Assembly: GCF_000426245.1 (NCBI RefSeq)
Contig: NZ_AUEZ01000007.1
Coordinates: 1-64,000 of the forward strand
DNA length: 64,000 bases
DNA from: Bradyrhizobium sp. Ai1a-2
Lineage (GTDB): Bacteria; Pseudomonadota; Alphaproteobacteria; Rhizobiales; Xanthobacteraceae
Reading direction: 5' to 3'
Under the pieces are notes generated by a model. That model did not search any database. It saw nothing but the letters and a program-made list of their open reading frames with translations, and was not told where the DNA came from. How positions within the stretch are numbered: position 1 is the stretch's first letter; each line of letters opens with the position of its first letter. Position numbers and translations under genes: made by a program. Positions 16,254-26,500 of the stretch are shown piece after piece.

Positions 16254-17072
16254 ATGGCACAGAAATCGGGTCTGATGCAGGGCAAGCGCGGCGTGATCCT
16301 TGGCGTCGCCAATAACCGCTCGATCGCCTGGGGGATCGCCAAAGCATGCCACGACGCCGGCGCGGAGATCGCGCTCACCTGGCAGGGCGATGCCCTGAAG
16401 AAGCGGGTCGAGCCCTTGGCGAAGGAATTGAACGCTCTCCTGCTCGGCCATTGCGACGTCACTGACGCCGCGACGATCGACGCGGTGTTCGACGTCGCCA
16501 GGGAGAAGTGGGGCAAGATCGATTTCGTCGTGCATGCGATCGCCTTCTCCGACAAGGACCAACTCGACGGCCGCTACATCGAGACCACGGCGGAGAATTT
16601 CTCCAAGTCGATGCTGATCAGCTGCTACTCGCTCACCGCGATCGCGCAGCGGGCGGAGAAGCTGATGACCGACGGCGGCTCGATCATCACGCTGACTTAT
16701 TACGGCGCCGAGAAGTGGATGCCGCATTACAACGTCATGGGCGTGGCGAAAGCGGCGCTGGAGGCGAGCGTGCGCTATCTGGCCGCCGATCTCGGCGAGA
16801 AGAACATCCGCGTCAACGCGATCTCGGCAGGTCCGATCAAGACGCTCGCGGCGTCCGGCATCGGCGATTTCCGCTACATTCTGAAGTGGAACGAGTACAA
16901 CGCGCCGATGCGGCGCACCGTCACGATCGAGGAGGTCGGCGACAGCGCGCTCTATCTGTTGTCCGATCTCTCGCGCGGCGTCACCGGCGAGGTGCATCAC
17001 GTCGATTCCGGCTATCACATTGTCGGCATGAAGCGTCCCGATGCACCTGACATCTCGCTCGCCAAGGAATAG
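16254..17072 (+). CDS. fabI: Enoyl-[acyl-carrier-protein] reductase (NADH)
   Basis: This 272-residue FabI reduces trans-2-enoyl-ACP in the last step of each fatty-acid elongation cycle. It has the cofactor segment GVANNRSIAWGIAKA (about residues 17-31) and the catalytic Tyr-x6-Lys as Y159 and K166 in HYNVMGVAKAALE. The SAGPIKTLAASGIGDF loop and GEVHHVDSGYHIVGM C-terminus are typical. The frame is open further upstream through REP sequence; the ATG at 16254 (MAQKSGLMQGKRG) fits the family start. Histidine phosphatase and aroC genes follow. Confidence 0.95.
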   Translation: MAQKSGLMQGKRGVILGVANNRSIAWGIAKACHDAGAEIALTWQGDALKKRVEPLAKELNALLLGHCDVTDAATIDAVFDVAREKWGKIDFVVHAIAFSDKDQLDGRYIETTAENFSKSMLISCYSLTAIAQRAEKLMTDGGSIITLTYYGAEKWMPHYNVMGVAKAALEASVRYLAADLGEKNIRVNAISAGPIKTLAASGIGDFRYILKWNEYNAPMRRTVTIEEVGDSALYLLSDLSRGVTGEVHHVDSGYHIVGMKRPDAPDISLAKE

Positions 17073-17089
17073 CTGCGGCTTCGATAGCA

Positions 17090-17683
17090 ATGCCAACAAT
17101 CTACTACATCCGCCATGGCGAGACGGCATGGAACGCGGAAGGCCGGCTGCAGGGCACCCTGGACATTCCGCTGAACGATCGCGGCCGCGCGCAGGCCTCC
17201 CATGCGGGCCATGTGCTCGCTGACCTTCTCGCGCGCGACCGGCTGGATCGGGTGTCGCTGCCTTACGTCTCGAGTCCGCTTGGACGGGCGCGCCAGACCA
17301 TGGAGCTGGCGCGCGGCGCGCTGGAATTGCCGCCCGGCGATTATTCGCTCGACAACCGGTTGCGGGAGATCGGCTACGGCGTCTGGGAGGGCTCGACGCT
17401 GGCGGAGATGCAACTTGCCGATCCCGAGCTCTACGCCAAGCGCCAGACAGCGAAATGGACGATGGCGCCGGAGGGCGGCGAGACCTACGCCTCGGTGCAG
17501 CTTCGGGTGCGCGAGTGGTACGACACGCTCCTGGTCGACACCGTTGCCGTCGCCCATGGCGGCACCTGCCGCGCCCTGATGGTCTCGCTCGGCATCGAAA
17601 CCCCTGATAGCGCCGCGGACCTCTACATCGAGCAGGGCGCCGTCTATGTGTTTCGCGACGGCGGGCTGGTGAAGTATAGTTAA
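17090..17683 (+). CDS. Histidine phosphatase family protein (phosphoglycerate mutase-like)
   Basis: A 197-residue member of the histidine phosphatase superfamily. The RHGE motif in YYIRHGETAWNAEGRLQG (His at about 8) is the phospho-acceptor, with SSPLGRARQTME and the second catalytic His in VAVAHGGTCRALM. It is co-factor-dependent mutase-like and most likely a phosphatase of unknown substrate. It starts 17 bases after fabI and precedes aroC, an arrangement I recall as conserved in Bradyrhizobium. Confidence 0.85.
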   Translation: MPTIYYIRHGETAWNAEGRLQGTLDIPLNDRGRAQASHAGHVLADLLARDRLDRVSLPYVSSPLGRARQTMELARGALELPPGDYSLDNRLREIGYGVWEGSTLAEMQLADPELYAKRQTAKWTMAPEGGETYASVQLRVREWYDTLLVDTVAVAHGGTCRALMVSLGIETPDSAADLYIEQGAVYVFRDGGLVKYS

Positions 17684-17692
17684 CCGCTTGCT

Positions 17693-17722
17693 CCGTCATG
17701 CCGGGTCAAGCCTGGCCATGAC
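17693..17722. repeat. Short palindromic repeat
   Basis: CGTCATGCCGGG / GCCTGGCCATGACG is an imperfect palindrome in the gap before aroC. It is a short relative of the repeat at 11024-11113. Confidence 0.55.
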
Positions 17723-17767
17723 GAGGGAGGCATTTGACCGACTTCTCTCGCCGCGTTACGACAAACC

Positions 17768-18853
17768 ATGTCCCACAACACCTTCGGCCATTTGTTCCGG
17801 GTCACGACCTTTGGCGAGAGCCACGGGGTCGCGATCGGCTGCGTGGTCGACGGCTGTCCGCCGCTGATCCCGCTGACGGCCGAGGACATCCAGCACGATC
17901 TCGACCGCCGCCGCCCGGGCCAGTCCCGCTTCACCACCCAGCGCCAGGAGCCGGATGCGGTGAAGATCCTGTCCGGTGTGATGGCGCATCCGGAGACCGG
18001 CGTGCAGGTGACGACGGGCACGCCGATCGGCCTCCTGATCGAGAACACCGACCAACGGTCGAAGGATTATTCCGAGATCAAGGACAAGTTCCGTCCCGGC
18101 CATGCCGACTTCACCTATGAGGCCAAATACGGCCTGCGTGATTATCGCGGTGGCGGCCGCTCCTCGGCGCGCGAGACCGCGACCCGCGTCGCCGCCGGCG
18201 CGATTGCGCGAAAAGTCCTGCCGGAGATCAAGATCCGCGGCGCGCTGGTGCAGATGGGTCCGCACAAGATCGATCGCGACAGATGGGATTGGGATGAGAT
18301 TGGCCGCAACCCGTTCTTCTGCCCGGACAAGGACAAGGCGGCGTTCTTCGAAGACTATCTCGATGGCATCAGGAAGAAGGGCTCCTCGATCGGGGCGGTG
18401 ATCGAGGTCGTGGCCGAGGGCGTCCCGCCAGGCCTCGGCGCGCCGATCTATGCCAAGCTCGATAGCGACCTTGCAGCCGCGATGATGAGCATCAATGCTG
18501 TGAAGGGCGTCGAGATCGGCGCCGGGTTCGGCGCGGCCGAATTGTCGGGCGAGGAGAACGCCGACGAGATGCGCACCGGCAATAACGGCGTGCGTTTCCT
18601 GTCCAACAACGCCGGCGGCATCCTGGGCGGCATCTCCACCGGCCAGCCGGTGGTGGTGCGCTTTGCGGTGAAGCCGACTTCCTCGATCCTGTCGCCGCGG
18701 CTGACCGTGGACCGCAGCGGCACCGAGACCGATATCATGACCAAGGGCCGCCACGACCCCTGCGTCGGCATTCGCGCCGTGCCGGTGGGCGAGGCGATGA
18801 TGGCCTGCGTGCTCGCCGATCATTTCCTGCGGCACCGGGGACAGGTTGGATAG
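17768..18853 (+). CDS. aroC: Chorismate synthase
   Basis: The 361-residue protein is full length for AroC. It converts 5-enolpyruvylshikimate-3-phosphate to chorismate with reduced FMN. The three family signatures are present: [17 protein letters not shown] near the start, [19 protein letters not shown] (about residues 120-140), and [17 protein letters not shown] near the end. This is the final step of the shikimate pathway. Confidence 0.97.
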   Translation: MSHNTFGHLFRVTTFGESHGVAIGCVVDGCPPLIPLTAEDIQHDLDRRRPGQSRFTTQRQEPDAVKILSGVMAHPETGVQVTTGTPIGLLIENTDQRSKDYSEIKDKFRPGHADFTYEAKYGLRDYRGGGRSSARETATRVAAGAIARKVLPEIKIRGALVQMGPHKIDRDRWDWDEIGRNPFFCPDKDKAAFFEDYLDGIRKKGSSIGAVIEVVAEGVPPGLGAPIYAKLDSDLAAAMMSINAVKGVEIGAGFGAAELSGEENADEMRTGNNGVRFLSNNAGGILGGISTGQPVVVRFAVKPTSSILSPRLTVDRSGTETDIMTKGRHDPCVGIRAVPVGEAMMACVLADHFLRHRGQVG

Positions 18854-18876
18854 AACCTGACAGCACAGAGGCCGTG

Positions 18877-20070
18877 ATGCAGATCGACATCAGGGGGATC
18901 GCAGACTGGCTGATCGACGGCGCAAGGTCGACCCCCGTTGTCACCGACATGATCTCCGAACTGTGCGGGCGCCTGGTCGCGGCCGGCATCCCGCTGTGGC
19001 GGGTCGGCTTCTTCATCCGGACGCTGCATCCCGAAATCTATGGGCGCAACTTCATCTGGAAGCCCGGCGAGCCTGTTGTCGTCGGTTCGGTTGATTTCGA
19101 CATCAAGCAAACGCCGGAGTTCATGGCGAGCCCGCTTGCGATCGTCTTTGGCGAGTACAAGGAGGTGCGCTGCCGCAGCGACGATCCCGAAAGCCGCCGA
19201 TTTCCCTTCCTCGACGACATGCGCGCGGAAGGCGTAACCGATTATGTGGCGATGCCGCTGCGGTTCATCGATGGCTTCACGCACGCCTCCAGCTGGACCA
19301 CCAAGCAGGCGGGCGGTTTCACCGACGAGCAACTCGCTGCATTGCGATCGGTCCTGCCGGCGCTGACGCGTCTGATCGAGGTGATCGGCCTTCGCCGCGT
19401 CGCCGCGACCCTGCTTGACACTTATGTCGGCAACCGCGCCGGCACGCGCATCCTCGATGGTCATATCCGGCGCGGGCATGGCGAGACCATGCATGCGGCG
19501 ATCTGGCTGTCGGATTTGCGTGGCTTCACTGCATTATCGGATCGGCTCCCGGCCGAGACCGTCGTCGACATGCTCAACCGCTATTTCGACTGCCAGGTCG
19601 CCTCGATCCGCGCGCATAATGGCGAGGTGCTCAAATATATGGGCGATGGACTGCTCGCCGTTTTCCCGATCGACGAGTACGTCGGCGATGCGCAACAGGT
19701 CTGTTCGCACGTATTGGAAGCCGCGCAGGACACGCGCGCCAGCGTCGAGGCGCTGCAATATCCGGTCGGTGACATCGTCGAGCGTTTCCGTTTCGGCGTT
19801 GCGCTGCATGTCGGAACAATTCTCTATGGCAATATCGGCGGCGGCAACCGGCTCGACTTCACCTGCATCGGCCCCGCGGTGAATCTTGCCGCGCGACTGG
19901 AGAGGATCGCCGGCCGGCTTGGCCGCACCGTCGTGGTCTCCGAAGGCTTTGCCGGCATCTGCCGTGGCGGCTGGGATGATCTCGGCGAATTTCCGATCGC
20001 AGGCTTCTCAAAGGCCCAGCGCGTCTATGGCCTGGTAGACGAGGAGTCGCAAGTTCGCCTCCTGGACTAG
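18877..20070 (+). CDS. Class III adenylate/guanylate cyclase
   Basis: The C-terminal half of this 397-residue protein is a class III cyclase domain. The metal-binding aspartates lie in LSDLRGFTALSD (about residues 209-220) and KYMGDGLLAVFP. The transition-state residues are in CIGPAVNLAARLERI. The N-terminal half (about 1-190) is a soluble domain of the kind found in many rhizobial cyclases, without a recognisable sensor. Base specificity (ATP or GTP) is unresolved. No membrane helix is seen. Confidence 0.9.
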   Translation: MQIDIRGIADWLIDGARSTPVVTDMISELCGRLVAAGIPLWRVGFFIRTLHPEIYGRNFIWKPGEPVVVGSVDFDIKQTPEFMASPLAIVFGEYKEVRCRSDDPESRRFPFLDDMRAEGVTDYVAMPLRFIDGFTHASSWTTKQAGGFTDEQLAALRSVLPALTRLIEVIGLRRVAATLLDTYVGNRAGTRILDGHIRRGHGETMHAAIWLSDLRGFTALSDRLPAETVVDMLNRYFDCQVASIRAHNGEVLKYMGDGLLAVFPIDEYVGDAQQVCSHVLEAAQDTRASVEALQYPVGDIVERFRFGVALHVGTILYGNIGGGNRLDFTCIGPAVNLAARLERIAGRLGRTVVVSEGFAGICRGGWDDLGEFPIAGFSKAQRVYGLVDEESQVRLLD

Positions 20071-20093
20071 CGAGCACTGCGAGGCGGACGCTG

Positions 20094-20160
20094 GTTCGCG
20101 TGAAGAAAACGCGTCAAAACAAGAATCTAGAGCTTCGGTTTCTGATTCAATCAGAACCAG
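20094..20160. repeat. Dispersed repeat, copy 1 (inverted relative to 56821-56893)
   Basis: GAAGAAAACGCGTCAAAACA, AGAATCTAGAGCTTCGG and CTGATTCAATCAGAACCAG are nearly identical to the reverse complement of 56821-56893. It contains its own short palindrome, CTGATTCAATCAG. Confidence 0.85.
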
Positions 20161-20205
20161 AAAATGCTCTGTTCCTCCTCGAGAGGGTGCGACAACAGAG
20201 CAAAT

Positions 20206-20262
20206 TGAAATTAAATATTTATTGTATTATTCTCAACGTTTAATTCGATGAAATTAAATATT
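20206..20262. promoter_or_regulatory. AT-rich tract with a directly repeated 14-mer
   Basis: TGAAATTAAATATT occurs at 20206-20219 and again at 20249-20262, 43 bases apart (about four helical turns), in an otherwise GC-rich genome. It is about 250 bases upstream of the giant repeat-protein gene. This suits binding by a MucR/Ros- or H-NS-like repressor; that is inference. Confidence 0.4.
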
Positions 20263-20506
20263 CTGGCAGTGCCGTGATTGTCGCAATCATTGTGAGTAAC
20301 CGTTCAAATCGTGACCGAACGGCAGATCGCATCGCACCATCGGCACAGGTTCCGGTTTGCGGTCGCTGCCTTCGGTAGCATGGCTGTGCAGCGGTCCATG
20401 ATTGGCCGCCCATAAAATTCAAAGTTATCGCTTCGGCATCAAGTCCATCGCCAAGGCTGCAAAGCCGCGCGTGTGTCATGCGTATTCTCTGTCGCGAGAG
20501 GACATC

Positions 20507-23500
20507 ATGAGGTCGTTATACGAACGTTCTGGTTTGGGTCGTATCGCTCTCGGATTACACACCTGGCCCCGCACGCTCCTGCGAAGAAATCTCCAAGCGA
20601 CCGATACAGACGCAGAGAACGAGCCGCTGTCGCTGCTTGCTGCACGGAATTCGTGGGAAGCTCCGCGCTTGGGCGCCGCTGCGTCGGCACCCACTGAACC
20701 TGCGGACGCCGGATTTGCAGGGGGGACAGCAGACGTCCGAACGCCGACTTCTGCAGTTGTCGAACCTGCGATGACAAATCCCGTCGTCATCCTCGGTCAC
20801 GTCCCTTCAGCGAATTCGACCCCGCACATCATCGGATCTTCTACATCTCCAGCCGTCGCGCAGATTTGTGGTTGCGGCTACTTCATTGCACCAACACGGT
20901 TGCTCGATCAGAGAGCTGCCAATGCTGCGCCGGCGCAATTGAGCAGCCAGTTGCACGGCAGCCACGTGTCTGGCGGGGCAGATTTCGTGTTGACCGGTCA
21001 TGCCGGGATGATGGGAGCCTCCGTCAGTGCTGACATGTCATTGGCAAACGTTGCGCCGCTCGCAAACTGGAATGCACTGTCGGGTGGAGGACCAATCCGG
21101 GATTGGGGCGTGCTGCCAGGCGGCGGAGAGACTGGCAGCGGTACCGGGAAGACTGAAATCGGAATTCTGTCCGGCTCCGTGACGAGCGCAACGCCTGCCC
21201 CTGCTGCGCGGCAGGCTGCCACGACGGCATCGCCCAACCTGCTCGCGGCCGCCGCGGCTTCCACCAATCCGATCGTCCTCGAGAACCAGAAGCAGGGAAA
21301 CCCTGAGAGCGAATGGGGTATCGACGGTGCCGGCAGCTCGAATATCGAAGGTTTTGCCACCGACATCAGCATCAATCGCGGCAACCGGATCGACTTCAAG
21401 ATCAACACGAATTCGTCGAACTACCGGATCGATATCTACCGCCTCGGCTACTACGGCGGCATGGGTGCTCGAAAGGTCGCCACCATTCAACACACGGGCG
21501 TGCAGAACCAGCCTGCGCCGCTACGCGACGCGTCGACCGGCTTGGTCGACGCCGGCAACTGGGCGGTCTCAGCCTCCTGGGACGTTCCGGCGGATGCCGC
21601 ATCCGGCGTCTACATCGCAAAGCTCGTACGCCAGGACGGAACATCCGGCGAGAATCATATCCCGTTCATCGTAAGGGACGACAGCAGCACCAGCGATGTC
21701 GTCTTTCAGACGTCTGACACGACCTGGCAGGCCTATAACGGCTGGGGCGGGGCAAATTTCTATGGCGGCAACGGCCCAGCGACGGGTCAAGGTGCCGGGC
21801 GCGCCTACGCCGTGAGCTACAACCGGCCGATTGCCACCCGGGGCAACGTCGGAACGTTTGCAGGGCCGCAGGACTATTTGTTCGGCGCTGAATACGCGGC
21901 GATCTACTGGCTGGAGCAGAACGGTTACGACGTATCCTACATGTCGGGCGTTGACGCAGACCGTTACGGCAGTCTGCTCCTCAACCACAATCTCTACCTC
22001 GACGTAGGTCACGACGAATACTGGTCAGGGCAACAACGCGCCAACGTCCAGGCGGCCCGCGATGCGGGCGTCAATCTCGCGTTCTGGAGCGGCAACGAGA
22101 TGTATTGGCGCACGCGCTGGGGCAACAGCATCAGCAGCGGCGCCACGCCCTATCGCACCTTGATCTCCTACAAGGAGACGTGGTCACCCGGAGCGTCGAT
22201 CGATCCGAGCAACGAGTGGACCGGGACGTTCCGTGACCCGCGCCTCAGCCCGCCGGCGATCGGCGGAGGAATCCCAGAGAATGCCTTGATCGGACAGATG
22301 TTCCAGGTCGATGATGTCGGCCAGGGCAACCTGCAGGCGATCAAAATTCCCTATGACGACGCCAATCTGCGCTTCTGGCGCAACACCAGCGTTGCCAATC
22401 TTCAGCCGGGACAGACAGCGACGCTGACCAAGAACTATCTCGGCTATGAGTGGGACGAAGCGGTCGACAATGGATTCGATCCCGCGGGCCTGGTGCGGCT
22501 GTCCTCGACGACGGTTCCGGTCAGCACCTATCTGCTTGACTACGGCAACACAACCGGAAGCGGGACCTCAACCCATAACCTGACGCTCTATCGCGCGGCG
22601 AGTGGCGCATTGGTCTTCGGCGCCGGAACGGTCTACTGGGCCTGGGGCCTGAGCGACAATCACGATCTGGCGGCAACGCCCACCGATCCTCGCGTGCAGC
22701 AGGCGATGATCAACCTGCTCGCCGACATGGGCATCCAGCCGGGCACGCTCCAGCCGGGGATGATTGCCACTACGGCCTCGGCGGACACGACCCGCCCAAC
22801 CTCCACCATCAACGCACTGGCAAGTCTTGTTGCCGGCAACGTTGTCACGATTTCCGGTACGGCAGCGGATCTTGGCGGCGGCGTGGTTGCCGGCGTGGAA
22901 GTCTCGACAGACGGCGGAGCGAGTTGGCACCCTGCCATCGGCGACGAGACGTGGACCTACACCTGGTCGCCGCAGGTTGCCGGGACCTACACCATTTTGT
23001 CTCGTGCGGTAGACGACAGCATCAATCTTGAAGCGCCTTCGGCGGGTCGCTCGGTGACCGTCACGGCTCCGAACTACATCACGCTCTTTCCGGGCTCGGC
23101 CACCCCCGACACCGTCAACACCACGGATGCAAGCGCCGCTGAACTGGGCGTGAGGTTCCAGACGGCGATTGCCGGCACCATGAGCGGCGTCCGCTTCTAC
23201 AAGAGCAGCCAGGATACGGGCACCCACACCGGCTCACTCTGGACGAGCACCGGAACCTTGCTCGCAACCGCAACCTTCACAAACGAAACTGCCACCGGCT
23301 GGCAGAGCGTGGTTTTCTCCAGCCCGGTTACGCTGACGCCCGGCGCGACCTATGTCGCTTCCTATCACACGAATGTCGGCCACTATTCCTCCAGCGCGAA
23401 CTACTTCACGGGCAACGTGACGAGTGGCCCGCTGACCGCTCCCGGGAGTGGCAATGGCGTCTATACCTACAGCAGCAACAGGGCGTTCCCGACCAGCACG

Positions 23501-26500
23501 TTCTCGGCGACAAATTTCTGGGTTGACGTCATGTTCAACCCCTCCACGGCCAACATTGCGCCGGTGGCAGTGAATGACGCCGGCCCGACCGCGACACGCG
23601 ATTTGGCCATGACGATTGCAGCATCGTCCCTGACGGCCAACGACAGCGATCCCAACGGTGATTCACTGGTCGTCACCGCGGTGAGCGGAGCGACGAACGG
23701 CACCGTCGTCCTCAACACGCAATCCAATCCGCAGAACAACACCATCACGTTTACGCCCAATGCCGGCTACACCGGTCCGGCGAGCTTCGCCTACACGATC
23801 TCCGATGGGCGCGGCGGTACGGCGTCGGCCACTGTCAACTTTACGGTGGCGCTGCCCGGAGCCGCTCCCGTCAGCCTGTTCAGCGCGTCAAGTACACCGG
23901 CGCAGACCAACCTCAATGATGGGTCCCAGCTCCAACTCGGGATGAAGTTCACGTCCTCGGTCGCCGGGCAGATCACGGCGCTCAGATTCTATCGCAGCCC
24001 GGGTGACACCGGCATCAACACCCTCGATCTCTGGACCTCGACAGGCACCCGCCTTTCCACCGCCACCTTTAGCAGCACGTCAGCCAGCGGCTGGCAGACC
24101 GTCACGCTGCCATCAGCGGTTTCGATCACCGCCAACACCACCTATATTGCTTCCTATCACACCACCGGCGCCTATGTGGCGACCAACAGTTACTTCACCG
24201 CGGCCGTCACGAATGGTCCGCTGACCGCGCCTTCCACCACGACCGCCGGCGGCAATGGTGTTTATGCCTATGGTGGCACCAGCACATCCGGCATCTTCCC
24301 GACCAACACCTACAACGCCGCAAACTATTGGGTCGATGTCGTGTTCACGCCGTCGTCTGGCGCCGGCAACCAGCCGCCGGTTGCGAACAACGACAGCGGC
24401 TATACCACCACGCAGAATACCGCGGTGACCATTGCCGCATCGGCCCTGCTTGCCAATGATACCGATCCGAATGGCGATCCGCTGACGATCACGGGCGCGA
24501 GCGGCGCGGTCAACGGCACCGTCAGCTTCAACGCCCAGACCAACGTCGTCACCTTCACGCCGACCACCGGGTACACCGGCGCGGCGTCCTTCACCTATGC
24601 CATCTCCGATGGGCGCGGCGGCACCGCGAGTGCAACGGCGAATTTGACGGTGAACCCTCCAGCCAACCAGCCGCCGGTTGCGAACAACGACAGCGGCTAT
24701 ACCACCACGCAGAACACCGCTCTTACCGTCGCCGCATCGGCCCTGCTTGCCAACGATACCGATCCGAATGGCGACCCGCTGACGATCACGGGCGCAAGCG
24801 GCGCGGTCAACGGCACCGTCAGCTTCAATGCCCAGACCAACGTCGTCACCTTCACGCCGACCACCGGATACACCGGCGCTGCGTCGTTCAACTATGCCAT
24901 CTCCGATGGGCGGGGCGGAACCGCGAGTGCAACGGCGAATCTGACGGTGAGCCCGGCAGCCAACCAGCCGCCGGTTGCGAACAATGACAGCGGCTACAGC
25001 ACCACGCAGAACACGGCTCTGACCATCGCCGCATCGGCCCTGCTTGCCAACGACACCGATCCGAATGGCGACCCGCTGACGATCACGGGCGCAAGCGGCG
25101 CGGTCAACGGCACCGTCAGCTTCAACGCCCAGACCAACGTCGTCACCTTCACGCCGACCACCGGATACACCGGCGCCGCGTCGTTCACCTATGCCATCTC
25201 CGATGGGCGCGGCGGCACCGCGAGTGCAACGGCGAATCTGACGGTGAGCCCGGCAGCCAACCAGCCGCCGGTTGCCAACAACGACAGCGGCTACAGCACC
25301 ACGCAGAACACGGCTCTGACCATTGCCGCATCGGCCCTGCTTGCCAATGATACCGATCCGAATGGCGATCCGCTGACGATCACGGGCGCGAGCGGCGCGG
25401 TCAACGGCACCGTCAGCTTCAACGCCCAGACCAACGTCGTCACCTTCACGCCGACCACCGGGTACACAGGCGCGGCGTCGTTCACCTATGCCATCTCCGA
25501 TGGACGCGGCGGCACCGCGAGTGCAACGGCGAATCTGACGGTGAACCCGGCAGCCAACCAGCCGCCGGTTGCGAACAACGACAGCGGCTATACTACCACG
25601 CAGAACACGGCTCTGACCATTGCCGCATCGGCCCTGCTTGCCAACGACACCGATCCGAATGGCGACCCGCTGACGATCACGGGCGCGAGCGGCGCCGTCA
25701 ACGGCACCGTCAGCTTCAACGCCCAGACCAATGTCGTCACCTTCACGCCGACCGCCGGGTATACCGGCGCGGCGTCGTTCAGCTATGCCATCTCCGACGG
25801 GCGGGGCGGCACCGCGAGTGCAACGGCGAATTTGACGGTGAACCCGGCAGCCAACCAGCCGCCGGTTGCGAACAACGACAGCGGCTACAGCACCACGCAG
25901 AACACCGCGGTGACCATCGCCGCATCGGCCCTGCTTGCCAACGACACCGATCCGAATGGCGACCCGCTGACGATCACGGGCGCAAGCGGCGCCGTCAACG
26001 GCACCGTCAGCTTCAACGCCCAGACCAACGTCGTCACCTTCACGCCGACCACCGGGTATACCGGCGCGGCGTCGTTCATTTATGCCATCTCCGACGGGCG
26101 CGGCGGCACCGCGAGCGCAACGGCGAATTTGACGGTGACAACGGCGACGGTGAGCCTATTCTCGACTTCGAACACGCCGGCGAATGTGTCGAATTCAGAT
26201 ACGTCGCAGGTCAATCTGGGCGTGCGCTTCACGTCGTCCGTGGCCGGCACCGTCACCGGCATCAGGTACTACAAGGGAGCCAATGACACCGGCACCCACA
26301 CCGGCTCATTGTGGAGCAGCACGGGCACCCTGCTTACGACCGCGACCTTCACCAATGAAACCACGAGCGGCTGGCAGACGGTGACGTTCAACAGCCCGGT
26401 ATCAATTACCGCGGGCACCACTTACGTGGCCAGCTTCCACAGCAATGGCCGCTACGCGACAACCGCCAACTACTTCACCACTGCACGCGTCAACGGCCCG

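Larger units (their letters stand above)
20071..20506. other. Intergenic region with dispersed repeat and AT-rich tract
   Basis: These 436 bases contain no gene. The first part holds an interspersed repeat (20094-20160), the middle a strongly AT-rich tract with a duplicated 14-mer (20206-20262), and the rest is probably promoter and leader of the giant repeat protein. Confidence 0.6.

Noticed and set aside
16044..17699. 551-codon minus-strand frame
   Set aside because: Opposite fabI and the phosphatase gene, which have clear catalytic motifs.
20402..20506. TTG start for the giant repeat protein
   Set aside because: No ribosome site. The ATG at 20507 has a GAGAGGACATC leader.
24368..26149. 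Regular repeats as a possible CRISPR array
   Set aside because: The 297-bp units are in frame inside one coding sequence and have no short repeat/spacer structure.
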